Below are positions 23,689-31,015 of a DNA stretch of 42,726 bases, piece after piece. The translations under genes and the position numbers were made by a program. This DNA is from CAYTGR01 sp964437445. Lineage in GTDB: Bacteria > Chloroflexota > Anaerolineae > B4-G1 > SLSP01. The stretch spans positions 1 to 42,726 of the forward strand of contig CAYTGR010000042.1 of assembly GCA_964437445.1 (NCBI GenBank). The letters run 5' to 3'. The first letter of the stretch is position 1. The number at the start of each line of letters is the position of its first letter. The notes under the pieces were generated by a model. The model searched no databases, was not told where the DNA came from, and saw only the letters and a list, made by a program, of their open reading frames with translations.

Positions 23689-24042
23689 TCACAGGTCCAG
23701 CAGGTGGGCGACCGTTTCAGGGAACTGGCGGGCTGCCAGCAGCTGCGCGCGTAGGGTCTGGCGAGATGGGAAGAGCGCCGTGGGCGTGGGTGTCGGCAGC
23801 GGTGAAATAGGGGAAATGAGAGGCGCTGTGGGCGAGGGAGTCGGCGGCACAGGCGCGTAACAGGTGGGGGTAGGCGTTGCCGGTGTGGGCGAGGGGGTCG
23901 GCGGCACACGGGCATAACAGGTAGGTATCGGCCAGCGCGGTGGGAACAACGTGCAGGCCGCCGTCACCACCGAGGTCAACAATGCCAGCACCCCTAATTT
24001 AAAGCGCAAGGTCAACGGTAAACGGGATCCATGACCACTCAT
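23689..24042 (-). CDS. CY-repeat protein B, candidate radical SAM substrate
   Basis: 117 aa from the ATG at 24042 (AGGAGG 7 nt upstream). Not a family I recognise. N-terminus: RLPLTLRFKLG then a hydrophobic run ending VVTAAC (Cys30), either a weak lipobox or a signal anchor. Centre: two copies of PTCY-A-x-VPPTPSPT (Cys42-Tyr43 and Cys61-Tyr62) in a Pro/Thr linker. C-terminus (93-117): a charged helix-like segment SR..L...LLAARQFPE.V.HLL. The N- and C-terminal segments match those of protein A, while the centre differs. The radical SAM gene starts 3 nt after the stop. I infer a precursor whose Cys-Tyr sites are modified and which is then exposed outside the membrane; a plain PT-rich surface lipoprotein is the alternative. 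Confidence 0.75.
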   Translation of the reverse strand: MSGHGSRLPLTLRFKLGVLALLTSVVTAACTLFPPRWPIPTCYARVPPTPSPTPATPTPTCYAPVPPTPSPTAPLISPISPLPTPTPTALFPSRQTLRAQLLAARQFPETVAHLLDL

Positions 24043-24060
24043 GGGCAAGCCTCCTGGCTC

Positions 24061-24594
24061 TCAATCTTCCTGCGCTGGCTCCAAAATGGCAAGCACCGCC
24101 TGAGGCCACCGCCCGGCCGCGCGGAATCGTTCCAGCAAGCGGTCGCGGGTGAGCGGCACCGGCAAGGCAGCGGCAGCCGCTGGCAACGTCACGGCGGGCG
24201 TCGGAGTGTAACAAACCGGGGCCGGGGTCTCAGTCACGGCCGGCAGCGGGGGAGCATAGCATAGAATTTCCGGGGTTGGCTCAGCGGTCGGGGTCGCGGT
24301 CGGGGTAGCAGTAACCGGTTGGGCGATATAACAAAGGGTGATCTCAGGGGTAGCGGTCGGCGTAGCCATGGGCGAAGGTGGCGGGAGTGTGTAACACATG
24401 ACCATGGGCGGGGTCGGCGTTGGCGTCAGGTCTTCCGGTGGCCTTGTGGCTTCATAGCAGAGGACGGTTGGCGTTGGGGTAGGCCGTAGATGCACAAGAG
24501 AGCAAGCCACCGTGACGAAAAAACTTGCCCCACTCACCACGGCCAGTTTCAACCGCACCGCTAACGGCAACCGCAACCGAGGGCCAGCAGGCAT
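24061..24594 (-). CDS. CY-repeat protein A, candidate radical SAM substrate
   Basis: 177 aa, start ATG with GGGGAGG 5 nt upstream. Paralogue of protein B. N-terminus: RLRLPLAVRLKLAVV, then a hydrophobic stretch to VTVAC (Cys31). Five Cys-Tyr pairs follow, at residues 46, 67, 88, 112 and 128, each after a hydrophobic residue (LCYEA, MCYTL, LCYIA, LCYAP, VCYTP) and separated by Pro/Thr/Ala linkers of about 14-22 residues. C-terminus (149-172): TR..LLERFRAAGRWPQAVLAIL, aligning with the end of protein B. The only cysteines are Cys31 and those in the CY pairs. It ends 18 nt before protein B. The conserved ends plus variable repeated core are what one expects of a modified-peptide precursor family. 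Function not known. Confidence 0.77.
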   Translation of the reverse strand: MPAGPRLRLPLAVRLKLAVVSGASFFVTVACSLVHLRPTPTPTVLCYEATRPPEDLTPTPTPPMVMCYTLPPPSPMATPTATPEITLCYIAQPVTATPTATPTAEPTPEILCYAPPLPAVTETPAPVCYTPTPAVTLPAAAAALPVPLTRDRLLERFRAAGRWPQAVLAILEPAQED

Positions 24595-24660
24595 CCTAAC
24601 CTCCCCAACCGGCTAACCGGTCTCTTTCAGTATAACCCAGGTTCAAGGAAAAGTAAACGT

Positions 24661-25821
24661 CTATGCCATCAACGTCTGGATCACGCCGGCGACCGTCTCG
24701 GCGGTGGCCTCCCACGAAAAGCGGCTCAGGTTCTCCTGGCCACGCGCGACGAGATACCGCCGCATTCCCTCGTCGCGCACCAGATAATCCAGGCCGGCAG
24801 CAATGGAACTCTCTTCCAACGGATTGACCAGCCAGGCTCCCTTCCCCGCCACCTCCGGCAGGCTGGAGGTCAGGCTGGTGAGCACCGGCACTCCGCAGGC
24901 CTGCGCCTCCAGCACGGGGAAGCCAAACCCCTCGTAGAGCGAAGGGAAAGCAAAGACCAGCGCCCCCGATAGCAGCGCGGCCTTATCCTCAGGGGCGATG
25001 TAACCGGGGAAACGCACGCGGCCCGTTAACCCCAATGCCTGCACCTGAGCACGGATCGGCTGCTCCAGCCAACCGGGCGGGCCGGCCAACACAAGGTTCA
25101 AGGCCGGGTGATCGGGCAGCAGGCGCGCAAAAGCGTTGACCAGCCGCTCCAAATTTTTGCGGGGCTGGATGCGGCCCAGGTAAAGCACGTAGGGGTCAGA
25201 GATCTTGTAGCGGGCGCGGACAGCCGCTAGCCGCGCCGGGTCGCGCACCGGCTGCAACGTGGCCTCGTAGCCGGGATAGGCGACCGTGATCTTGCGTTCA
25301 GGGATCCCATACTCGCGGACGAGCGCGTCACGGGTGGCCCGTGAGTCGGCCAGCAGATGGGTGGCGGTCCGGGCATCCCGCCGGGTCCCCCACTCCAGAT
25401 AGAGCCGCTGGCGCCAGGGATGGGCGGCCGGGAAATAACGATACCCCAGATCGTGTACCGTGACCAGGGTCCGCCGGGGATGGATCAACGGGAGCAGGTG
25501 CGCCGGGACAAAGAGCAGATCGGGTGGACGCTGTCTCATCTCCCACGAGAGACGGAGGTGCGTCCAAAGACGGGGAAAGGGGATGACGCGCGGCTCCACG
25601 TGCGGGGCGGTCCAGAAGGGGGGCGTACTGTCCGCCCCACCGGTCGGGTCGCCCCCCGGCGCCGACCGGAAATACAACCGTACCCGATAGTCGGTCAGTC
25701 GTGGCAACAGCGCGCGGATCAGGTGATAGGAGTATCCCTCGGTGCCGGTAGGGGCTGCACTGAGCGCGCGGCTGGCGTCAATGCCGATTACGGAGGGCAA
25801 GGGCCTCCTCCAGCACAGCAT
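24661..25821 (-). CDS. Glycosyltransferase family 4
   Basis: About 386 aa, GT-B fold, retaining nucleotide-sugar glycosyltransferase, probably cytosolic and membrane-associated. The N-terminal IGIDASRALS, the donor-domain motifs YLGRIQPRKNLERLVNAF and VRFPGYI, and the E-x7-E element in PSLYEGFGFPVLEAQACGVP are all present. The gene overlaps the upstream unknown gene, which ends at 25778, so the start is uncertain: ATG at 25821, or a TTG at about 25800. It lies 66 nt before CY-repeat protein A on the same strand. It could glycosylate an envelope polymer, or the Thr-rich linkers of the CY proteins; the latter is speculation from position. Confidence 0.85.
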   Translation of the reverse strand: MLCWRRPLPSVIGIDASRALSAAPTGTEGYSYHLIRALLPRLTDYRVRLYFRSAPGGDPTGGADSTPPFWTAPHVEPRVIPFPRLWTHLRLSWEMRQRPPDLLFVPAHLLPLIHPRRTLVTVHDLGYRYFPAAHPWRQRLYLEWGTRRDARTATHLLADSRATRDALVREYGIPERKITVAYPGYEATLQPVRDPARLAAVRARYKISDPYVLYLGRIQPRKNLERLVNAFARLLPDHPALNLVLAGPPGWLEQPIRAQVQALGLTGRVRFPGYIAPEDKAALLSGALVFAFPSLYEGFGFPVLEAQACGVPVLTSLTSSLPEVAGKGAWLVNPLEESSIAAGLDYLVRDEGMRRYLVARGQENLSRFSWEATAETVAGVIQTLMA

Positions 25822-27184
25822 CAGCCGTAAGAACACCGGTTACCGGTCGGGGATGGGCCTCCACCCAGGCCCGCAGGGCGTCGCCGACCGTGAAGAGAGC
25901 CGTTGGATCGGCGGGATAAAGCCGGGGGTTCATCCCCAAGGCCTGGACCTCCAATCCCTCCAACGCAGTCAACCAGCCCTGCCAGAGTACCGTGTCAAAA
26001 GTCTCCACAAAATTAGGCAACGGCAGCCAGAGCACCGGACGATCAGGAGGGAAGAAGGCCCGCGAGCGTTGCAAGAAAGCCAGACTATCGGTACAGTTCC
26101 AGGGCAGCCAGAGCGGCAGCAGGGCGCTGCGACGCGGCGCTAAAGGAGCCACCTGGGTGAAGGTCTCCACCAGCACCCCTTGCGGCTCTATCCCTTCCTG
26201 GGCCAACAACCGCTTCCAAACATGAAAGGCGAGCAGCGAGAAGGCCTCAGGATGGGCACCATCCAACCCGACAAACCGGTAGGCATTGGCCCGGGCGTAC
26301 TGCTCAATCTCTTCGCGGAAGGGCGGCAGCGCGCCCCACTCGGATTCGGGCCAGGCAAAAGGCCGGCGCCCAGGCAGCCCCCAATGGCCCGGCCCGCTCT
26401 GACCTCCGCGCTGTTGCAAGGCCGCAATCTCCGGGCGACCCTCCAGATACTCCTGGGCCGTGACCGCCCCCAGGCCCCCAACTTGAAACCAGTGCCGCTC
26501 CCCCATCAAATACATCAGCCAGGGATACCGGCAATCCGAGAAGATGATCGTCCCCCCTGGCCGCAGGTTTCGTTCAATAAAACTTTGATAGGCCTTAGGC
26601 AACGTCATCAGCTTGTAACGGATGTGGTTGACATGCTTGATGAGGAAACGGTCGTGTAACGGATCGTAGTGATTGATGATCGCCAGGTCTTTGTTACGCC
26701 CCAAAATGGCCTGGGCCAGCGCGGCACCGTGTTCCTGGTAGGTGACTACATCGTCAGCCGGTGTGGGATCGCGGTAAGCCGTGACAAAGTGCTGAGAAAG
26801 GAACGGTACCCCTAACGCCATAGCCAGATGAGCGACGCCACCATTGGGCGCGCCCACGATGATCGCCTCCCATGGCCCGCGCAATCCGGCATAGAGCGAG
26901 ACGGCCCACGAAGCCAGATCGTCGGTCGTGATCTGTTCAGCCCAGCTGGGCGGCACTGCCGACGCGGCAATCACACGCTCTATCACCGTCGTGGAGAGCC
27001 GTTTGCCGCCCCGCGCCAGCCACGACAACAGCCGTCGCTGGTTGGCGGTGATTTCCCAGGGGCTGACAAACTCGCCCCGTAACGCGGCGGCAACGGAACG
27101 CATGGCAACGGCGGAGGAATCACTGCGGCTGATCGCCTGCCAGGCCGGACGAGGGGGAGGCTGAGGCGCGCGGGAGTTTTTCAT
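25778..27184 (-). CDS. Unknown 468-aa protein in the lgt/S2P/radical SAM operon
   Basis: Not a family I recognise with confidence. No signal peptide or membrane helix. The middle region (about residues 95-250) has a Rossmann-like look: AIIVGAPNGGVAHLAMALGVP, DLAIINHYDPLHDRF, and LRPGGTIIFSDCRYPWLMY, the last resembling the strand-5 region of SAM-dependent methyltransferases. A C-terminal half follows with LPLWLPWNCTDSLAFL and PVLWLPLPNFVETFD. A divergent methyltransferase or related nucleotide-binding enzyme is possible but not shown. The start is the ATG at 27184, with AGGTGG 4 nt upstream. It lies 8 nt after the site-2 protease gene and overlaps the GT4 gene, so it is co-transcribed with both. 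Confidence 0.75.
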   Translation of the reverse strand: MKNSRAPQPPPRPAWQAISRSDSSAVAMRSVAAALRGEFVSPWEITANQRRLLSWLARGGKRLSTTVIERVIAASAVPPSWAEQITTDDLASWAVSLYAGLRGPWEAIIVGAPNGGVAHLAMALGVPFLSQHFVTAYRDPTPADDVVTYQEHGAALAQAILGRNKDLAIINHYDPLHDRFLIKHVNHIRYKLMTLPKAYQSFIERNLRPGGTIIFSDCRYPWLMYLMGERHWFQVGGLGAVTAQEYLEGRPEIAALQQRGGQSGPGHWGLPGRRPFAWPESEWGALPPFREEIEQYARANAYRFVGLDGAHPEAFSLLAFHVWKRLLAQEGIEPQGVLVETFTQVAPLAPRRSALLPLWLPWNCTDSLAFLQRSRAFFPPDRPVLWLPLPNFVETFDTVLWQGWLTALEGLEVQALGMNPRLYPADPTALFTVGDALRAWVEAHPRPVTGVLTADAVLEEALALRNRH

Positions 27185-27192
27185 GGCACCAC

Positions 27193-28365
27193 CTAAGGAT
27201 TGGTTATCACGATGGGAATTGGCACCAGCACCAGGATGAAAATCACAACCACGAGCCACCCTAAGAGCCGGCGGCGCGAGTCCAAAGGCGTCAGATCGTT
27301 GAGCGGGGCCGGATGGCGGGGTCCCATCAACTGGCCCAGGAAGGCCCACAACAGCCAGGTCCAGCCGGCCCCGTTGCCCAAGAGCAACAAAATAGCCCCC
27401 CAACCAAACGCCAGTCCCACAAAGAGACGGGCCAGGGTCCAGGCTTTGCGCCCCCAGAGCGCATAAGCGATGTGTCCACCGTCCAGCTGGCCAATGGGGA
27501 AGAGGTTGAGCGCCGTCACCAACAAGCCGGCCCAGGCTGCAAAAGCCACTGCCCCGGTCGGGCTGGGCGAGGAAAGCCAGACATCGTTACCGGCCGCGTC
27601 AGGCAGGATACGGCCAAACATGACCAGTTTGGCAAACAGATAGAGCAGCGAGTTGCCCTCACTGATCAACGACCCGGCGGGCAGGTCCCCCATGAACTCC
27701 GCCGCTTTCCCCACCAGGGTCCCGCCGAGACCAAAAAAGAGGAGCGGCACAGCCACAATCAGTCCGCCCAGCGGTCCCGCCACCCCGATATCAAACAGCG
27801 CTTTACGGCTGCGCATGGGAGCGCGCTGCAAAATCACCGCGCCCATGGTGCCAAACAAGCTCAACGGCAACGGGATAAAATAGGGCAGGCTGACCGGCGA
27901 GCCGTAACGCCGCCCGACAAAGTAATGGCTCAACTCATGGGCGGTAAGAATGCCCAACAGCGTGGCGGCAAACGGAACACCGAGTAAGAGCTGCTCAGGG
28001 TGAGCCAGTAAATCTATATTCTCGTTGGCTGCGCCGATAAAAAGGACCGAGAGCAGCGTAAGGATAAAAAGCACCAGATTGACCCACGGTTTGCCGGTCT
28101 TCTTGTCGGCCACCTGCGGCACAGCCTGGAGCACAACCAGGTCCTCGCGCCGAAACAGCAAGGGCGTATAACCCAGGGGTTCCAGCTGGGCCACGAGTCG
28201 TTCAAACGCCTCGTCCGTCTGGTCGCTCACCAAATGGCCGGCAAATTCCACCATTGGATGGGAACCGCCGGCCAGGACCCGGATCTCTTCCACGGTCAAC
28301 AGGCTACCCGCCAGCGCGCGCAACTGGTCAATGACCAGCGATTCCGAAGTCACCTCATATGACAT
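27193..28365 (-). CDS. Site-2-protease-like membrane metalloprotease (M50)
   Basis: 390 aa integral membrane protein. After a cytosolic N-terminal domain of about 100 residues (SYEVTSESLVID onward) come about seven membrane helices. The zinc site is His143-Glu-x-x-His147 (TAHELSHYFVGRRYG), and the third ligand region is FPIGQLDGGH, as in S2P enzymes. These enzymes cut within or near membrane helices, often of signal-anchor proteins or remnant signal peptides. It starts 4 nt after the lgt-like stop codon and precedes the unknown 468-aa gene. Because the CY-repeat proteins downstream carry a single N-terminal hydrophobic segment, they are possible substrates; this is inference from operon position. 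AAGGAAG lies 10 nt before the ATG. Confidence 0.88.
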   Translation of the reverse strand: MSYEVTSESLVIDQLRALAGSLLTVEEIRVLAGGSHPMVEFAGHLVSDQTDEAFERLVAQLEPLGYTPLLFRREDLVVLQAVPQVADKKTGKPWVNLVLFILTLLSVLFIGAANENIDLLAHPEQLLLGVPFAATLLGILTAHELSHYFVGRRYGSPVSLPYFIPLPLSLFGTMGAVILQRAPMRSRKALFDIGVAGPLGGLIVAVPLLFFGLGGTLVGKAAEFMGDLPAGSLISEGNSLLYLFAKLVMFGRILPDAAGNDVWLSSPSPTGAVAFAAWAGLLVTALNLFPIGQLDGGHIAYALWGRKAWTLARLFVGLAFGWGAILLLLGNGAGWTWLLWAFLGQLMGPRHPAPLNDLTPLDSRRRLLGWLVVVIFILVLVPIPIVITNP

Positions 28366-28369
28366 AGGG

Positions 28370-29131
28370 CTACACTTCCTTTCCCACGGTAACCTTGGCA
28401 GGCGAAACAGGTCGCGCCGCCCACCACTGGACGGCCGCCAGCCCGACCGCCAACCCCACATCCAGCCAGAAATCAGCACGCCACCGTCCCACCAGGGGCA
28501 CCGGATCAGCCCGCCACCAGGTCAGCGCGGCCTCACCCACCAGATAAAGCACGGCCGCCCAGGCACCTCGTCGCTTCAACGCCACCGCCAGGGGAATTAA
28601 TACCATCGCCCAGAGTGCAGCCGCGCCCTGTACCGTGTAACGCTGAGCCACCAGGTGATACAGATCAGGAGCCGATACCACCGTCCAGCGGGCCCACGCC
28701 GGCACACCGGCCGCTTCCCGCCCCCAGGCGCACCCGGCCCCGGCACAGCCCCACCAGGCCCCGGCAGCGACCGCCAACGCGGCCGGCGTCACAAGTCCCA
28801 GCGCCGCTGACCGGGCCGCCGGCCGCCGGCAGGACCACAGGAGCAGCGCCGCCAGCCCACCGGCCCAGGCGCTACCGCCGTGGATGCCCCCCACCGCCCC
28901 GACCTGCACCACCGCCCAGGGATGTTGAGCAAAGTAGGAAAAGTTCCCGGCCACATAACCCATCCGCCCCACCAGCAGCGCCCCGCCAACCACTGACCAC
29001 AGCAGGGCCAGGCTCTGGTCACGCCGGAGCCCATACCGGGGAGCGGCCCCCCACAGCCAGATCAAGCCGGCGAGCACGCCCCATCCCAGGCGCAATGAGT
29101 ACGGCTGAAGTTGCCACGGTCCGATCCGCAT
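28370..29131 (-). CDS. Divergent prolipoprotein diacylglyceryl transferase (Lgt-like)
   Basis: 253 aa with about seven membrane helices. Lgt moves a diacylglyceryl group to the lipobox Cys of lipoprotein precursors. Recognisable pieces are GRMGYVAGNFSYFAQHPW, GGIHGGSAWAGGLAALLL (the HGG region with the functional His) and GCAGAGCAWG. The usual Lgt signature with Asn-x-Glu-x-x-Gly is only partly kept, so activity is less certain than family membership. It is the first gene after the promoter at 29180-29207 and leads the unit that includes two proteins with a lipobox-like Cys. The ATG has only a weak ribosome-binding site (GGGATC). A small hairpin (GACCGG...CCGGTC) is in the leader. Confidence 0.75.
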   Translation of the reverse strand: MRIGPWQLQPYSLRLGWGVLAGLIWLWGAAPRYGLRRDQSLALLWSVVGGALLVGRMGYVAGNFSYFAQHPWAVVQVGAVGGIHGGSAWAGGLAALLLWSCRRPAARSAALGLVTPAALAVAAGAWWGCAGAGCAWGREAAGVPAWARWTVVSAPDLYHLVAQRYTVQGAAALWAMVLIPLAVALKRRGAWAAVLYLVGEAALTWWRADPVPLVGRWRADFWLDVGLAVGLAAVQWWAARPVSPAKVTVGKEV

Positions 29132-29179
29132 CTTGATCCCACAAGACCGGCTTCGCCCCGGTCAAAGTTTCCCTTTAGC

Positions 29180-29207
29180 AGTATAGCATAGCACCATAGA
29201 ATGACAA
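29180..29207 (-). promoter_or_regulatory. Promoter of the lgt-S2P-CY-radical SAM unit
   Basis: On the minus strand TTGTCA (29202-29207), a 16-nt spacer and TATACT (29180-29185), about 50 nt before the lgt start. The -35 box overlaps the T-run of the tRNA-Leu terminator. Confidence 0.68.
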
Positions 29208-29231
29208 AAAGGGCGAACATTGCGTTCGCCC
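29206..29231 (-). terminator. Terminator of the tRNA-Leu gene
   Basis: Stem GGGCGAAC/GTTCGCCC followed on the minus strand by five T residues, 16 nt past the mature tRNA end. Confidence 0.82.
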
Positions 29232-29247
29232 TGCTATTAAGGTATAA

Positions 29248-29330
29248 TGCCGGAGGTGGGAGTTGAACCCACACGGGGATCACCCGAACGATTTTGAGTC
29301 GTTTGCGTCTGCCGATTCCGCCACTCCGGC
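29248..29330 (-). tRNA. tRNA-Leu (anticodon CAA)
   Basis: Class II tRNA with a long variable arm. Acceptor GCCGGAG pairs with CTCCGGC, discriminator A. Anticodon stem AACGA/TCGTT with loop CTCAAAA gives anticodon CAA, reading TTG. The variable arm GGGTGATCCC and T arm GTGGG-TTCAACT-CCCAC are present. CCA is not encoded. Confidence 0.94.
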
Positions 29331-29340
29331 CTGCCCTTTA

Positions 29341-29368
29341 AGTATAACCGGATTTGCGGAAACGTCAA
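29341..29368 (-). promoter_or_regulatory. Promoter of tRNA-Leu
   Basis: On the minus strand TTGACG (29363-29368), a 16-nt spacer and TATACT (29341-29346), ending 10 nt before the tRNA. Confidence 0.75.
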
Positions 29369-29423
29369 ACACCGAAAAAGGCTTCACCAGGCCCAAAACT
29401 GAAACCGAAGGCTTGAATGCTTT

Positions 29424-30074
29424 ATGGAAGACCTGACCGGCACGCCAATAGCACCGGCAAGCGACGAACAGCAGCTGGTCCAGATCGCCCTGCGCGGCCA
29501 ACTGGACGCCTTCAACGAGCTGATCTTGCGCTACCAGACACAGGCCTATAACCTGGCCTATCATTTATTACAAGACGAAGAGGCCGCGGCCGATGCGACC
29601 CAAGAAGCTTTCATCTCCGCCTATCGGGCGCTGCCGGGCTTCCGGGGTGGCTCATTCCGGGCCTGGCTGCTGCGCATTGTTGCCAATGCCTGCTACGACG
29701 AGCTGCGCCGCCGCAAACGGCGGCCGACCGTCTCGTGGGACGATTTCGGCGACATGGATGAAGAAGCCAACCCGCACCTGGCCGACGGCGGGGAGCAGCC
29801 GGAAGCGGCCCTGCAACGCAGCGAGCTGCGGGACTTCCTGGAACAGTGTATGGAGTCGTTGCCTCCCGATCAAAAAATGGCCTTATTGTTGGTAGATGTG
29901 ATGGGGTTTGCCTACGAAGAAGCAGCGGAAACCATGCACACGCAGCTGGGGACGGTCAAATCGCGCCTGGCCCGGGCGCGGGCCCGGATGCGTGACCTGC
30001 TGCAAACGCAAGCGGAACTTTTGCCCGCCCGGTACCGTCTGAAGGATAGTTTAATGTTGGAGGAACAATCATGA
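29424..30074 (+). CDS. ECF-type RNA polymerase sigma factor
   Basis: 216 aa. Region 2 (about 30-95) includes FNELILRYQTQAYNLAYHLL, DATQEAFISAYRAL and WLLRIVANACYDELRRRKRR. Region 4 (about 140-200) includes LPPDQKMALLLVDVMGFAYEEAAETM and GTVKSRLARARARMRDLL, the helix-turn-helix that reads the -35 box. The layout is that of a group 4 (ECF) sigma. The stop overlaps the ATG of the next gene (ATGA), the typical sigma/anti-sigma coupling. The ribosome-binding site is weak. Its target promoters and signal are unknown; no repeat of a distinct promoter motif was identified upstream of it. Confidence 0.92.
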   Translation: MEDLTGTPIAPASDEQQLVQIALRGQLDAFNELILRYQTQAYNLAYHLLQDEEAAADATQEAFISAYRALPGFRGGSFRAWLLRIVANACYDELRRRKRRPTVSWDDFGDMDEEANPHLADGGEQPEAALQRSELRDFLEQCMESLPPDQKMALLLVDVMGFAYEEAAETMHTQLGTVKSRLARARARMRDLLQTQAELLPARYRLKDSLMLEEQS

Positions 30075-31006
30075 GCCGGGAGAGGTGGAGCGATCAAGAG
30101 CTTTCGGCCTACCTGGACGGCCACCTGGATCAAGCTGCGCAAGTCGCCCTGGAGGCTGACCTGGCACGCGATCCCGTTTTGCGGCGCCAGGTCGCTGAGC
30201 TGCGCCAGACGGTGACATTGCTGCGCGCCTTGCCGCTCCGCGAGCCCCCGCGCAACTTCCTGCTCACACCGGCGATGGTGGCCCCACCGCGGCCCCAGCG
30301 CCGGCCGCTCCTGCTGCCGTTCATGCGATTGACGACGGCGCTGGCTGGCCTGGCATTCATCCTGACGGTGGGACTGCAACTGCTTCCCAACGCCGGCGCA
30401 AGGCCGGCGGCGGCCCCCGTCCTGGAGTCCACCCAGGCAATGGAAGCCCCGGCTGCCATGGTGGCCCAGGAAGAAGCCCCTGAGGAGGCCATACAGATGC
30501 GGAGTTTTGCCGAAACCGGCGAGCCCGCAACCGGGGCGCGCATAGCCCAGGCCGATACACCGGTGCCTGCGCCGGCCACCGCAGAAGATTCCGCGGCCAT
30601 TGCTACCACACCGGAACCGGAGCCGCAGCTGGAAAGGGGCGGCATTGGCAGTGGCGGCGGTGAGCCGTTCCTCCCGCCCGGGGTGAGTGGTGGGGATGAG
30701 AATGCAGCCTTAACCCCCAGCCCAGAGCCGAAGCCGTCGCTCGTCACCCCGCTGCCTTACCCCACGCCTACCTGTTCGGCAAACCAGAAAGGCCTCGCGC
30801 TGACCCCTACCCCCATGGCAAACCAGACAGCCTACCTGTTGCCCCCCACCGCGTCACCCCAGCCATCAACCGGCACCGGATTGGTCCACGAGGAACGGAA
30901 GCCCCTGGCCCGGCGGGAGCTGCTGCCCGGCTGGCTGGCGCCGATCCTGGGCTCGCTCACCTTAGCGTTGGGCATAGCCACCTGGTGGCTGGCACGGCAC
31001 AAATAG
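30071..31006 (+). CDS. Membrane anti-sigma factor with a PT-rich extracytoplasmic region
   Basis: 311 aa, start overlapping the sigma gene, GGAGG 7 nt upstream. The N-terminal 70 residues (WSDQELSAYLDGHLD, LRRQVAELRQTVTLLRALP) look like an anti-sigma domain that binds the ECF sigma; the zinc His-x3-Cys-x2-Cys of ZAS types is absent. A membrane helix at about 82-103 is followed by roughly 175 residues rich in Pro, Ala, Thr and Glu. A second helix close to the C-terminus (WLAPILGSLTLALGIATWWLA) ends in ARHK. The topology would leave a loop outside the membrane as a possible sensor or protease target. The activating signal is not known. Confidence 0.82.
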   Translation: MSRERWSDQELSAYLDGHLDQAAQVALEADLARDPVLRRQVAELRQTVTLLRALPLREPPRNFLLTPAMVAPPRPQRRPLLLPFMRLTTALAGLAFILTVGLQLLPNAGARPAAAPVLESTQAMEAPAAMVAQEEAPEEAIQMRSFAETGEPATGARIAQADTPVPAPATAEDSAAIATTPEPEPQLERGGIGSGGGEPFLPPGVSGGDENAALTPSPEPKPSLVTPLPYPTPTCSANQKGLALTPTPMANQTAYLLPPTASPQPSTGTGLVHEERKPLARRELLPGWLAPILGSLTLALGIATWWLARHK

Positions 31007-31015
31007 GGACCCGGC

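Noticed and set aside
23689..24594. CY-repeat proteins as ordinary PT-linker fragments
   Set aside because: Other PT-rich proteins here lack Cys-Tyr pairs; these two share conserved ends and regular CY spacing beside a SPASM enzyme.
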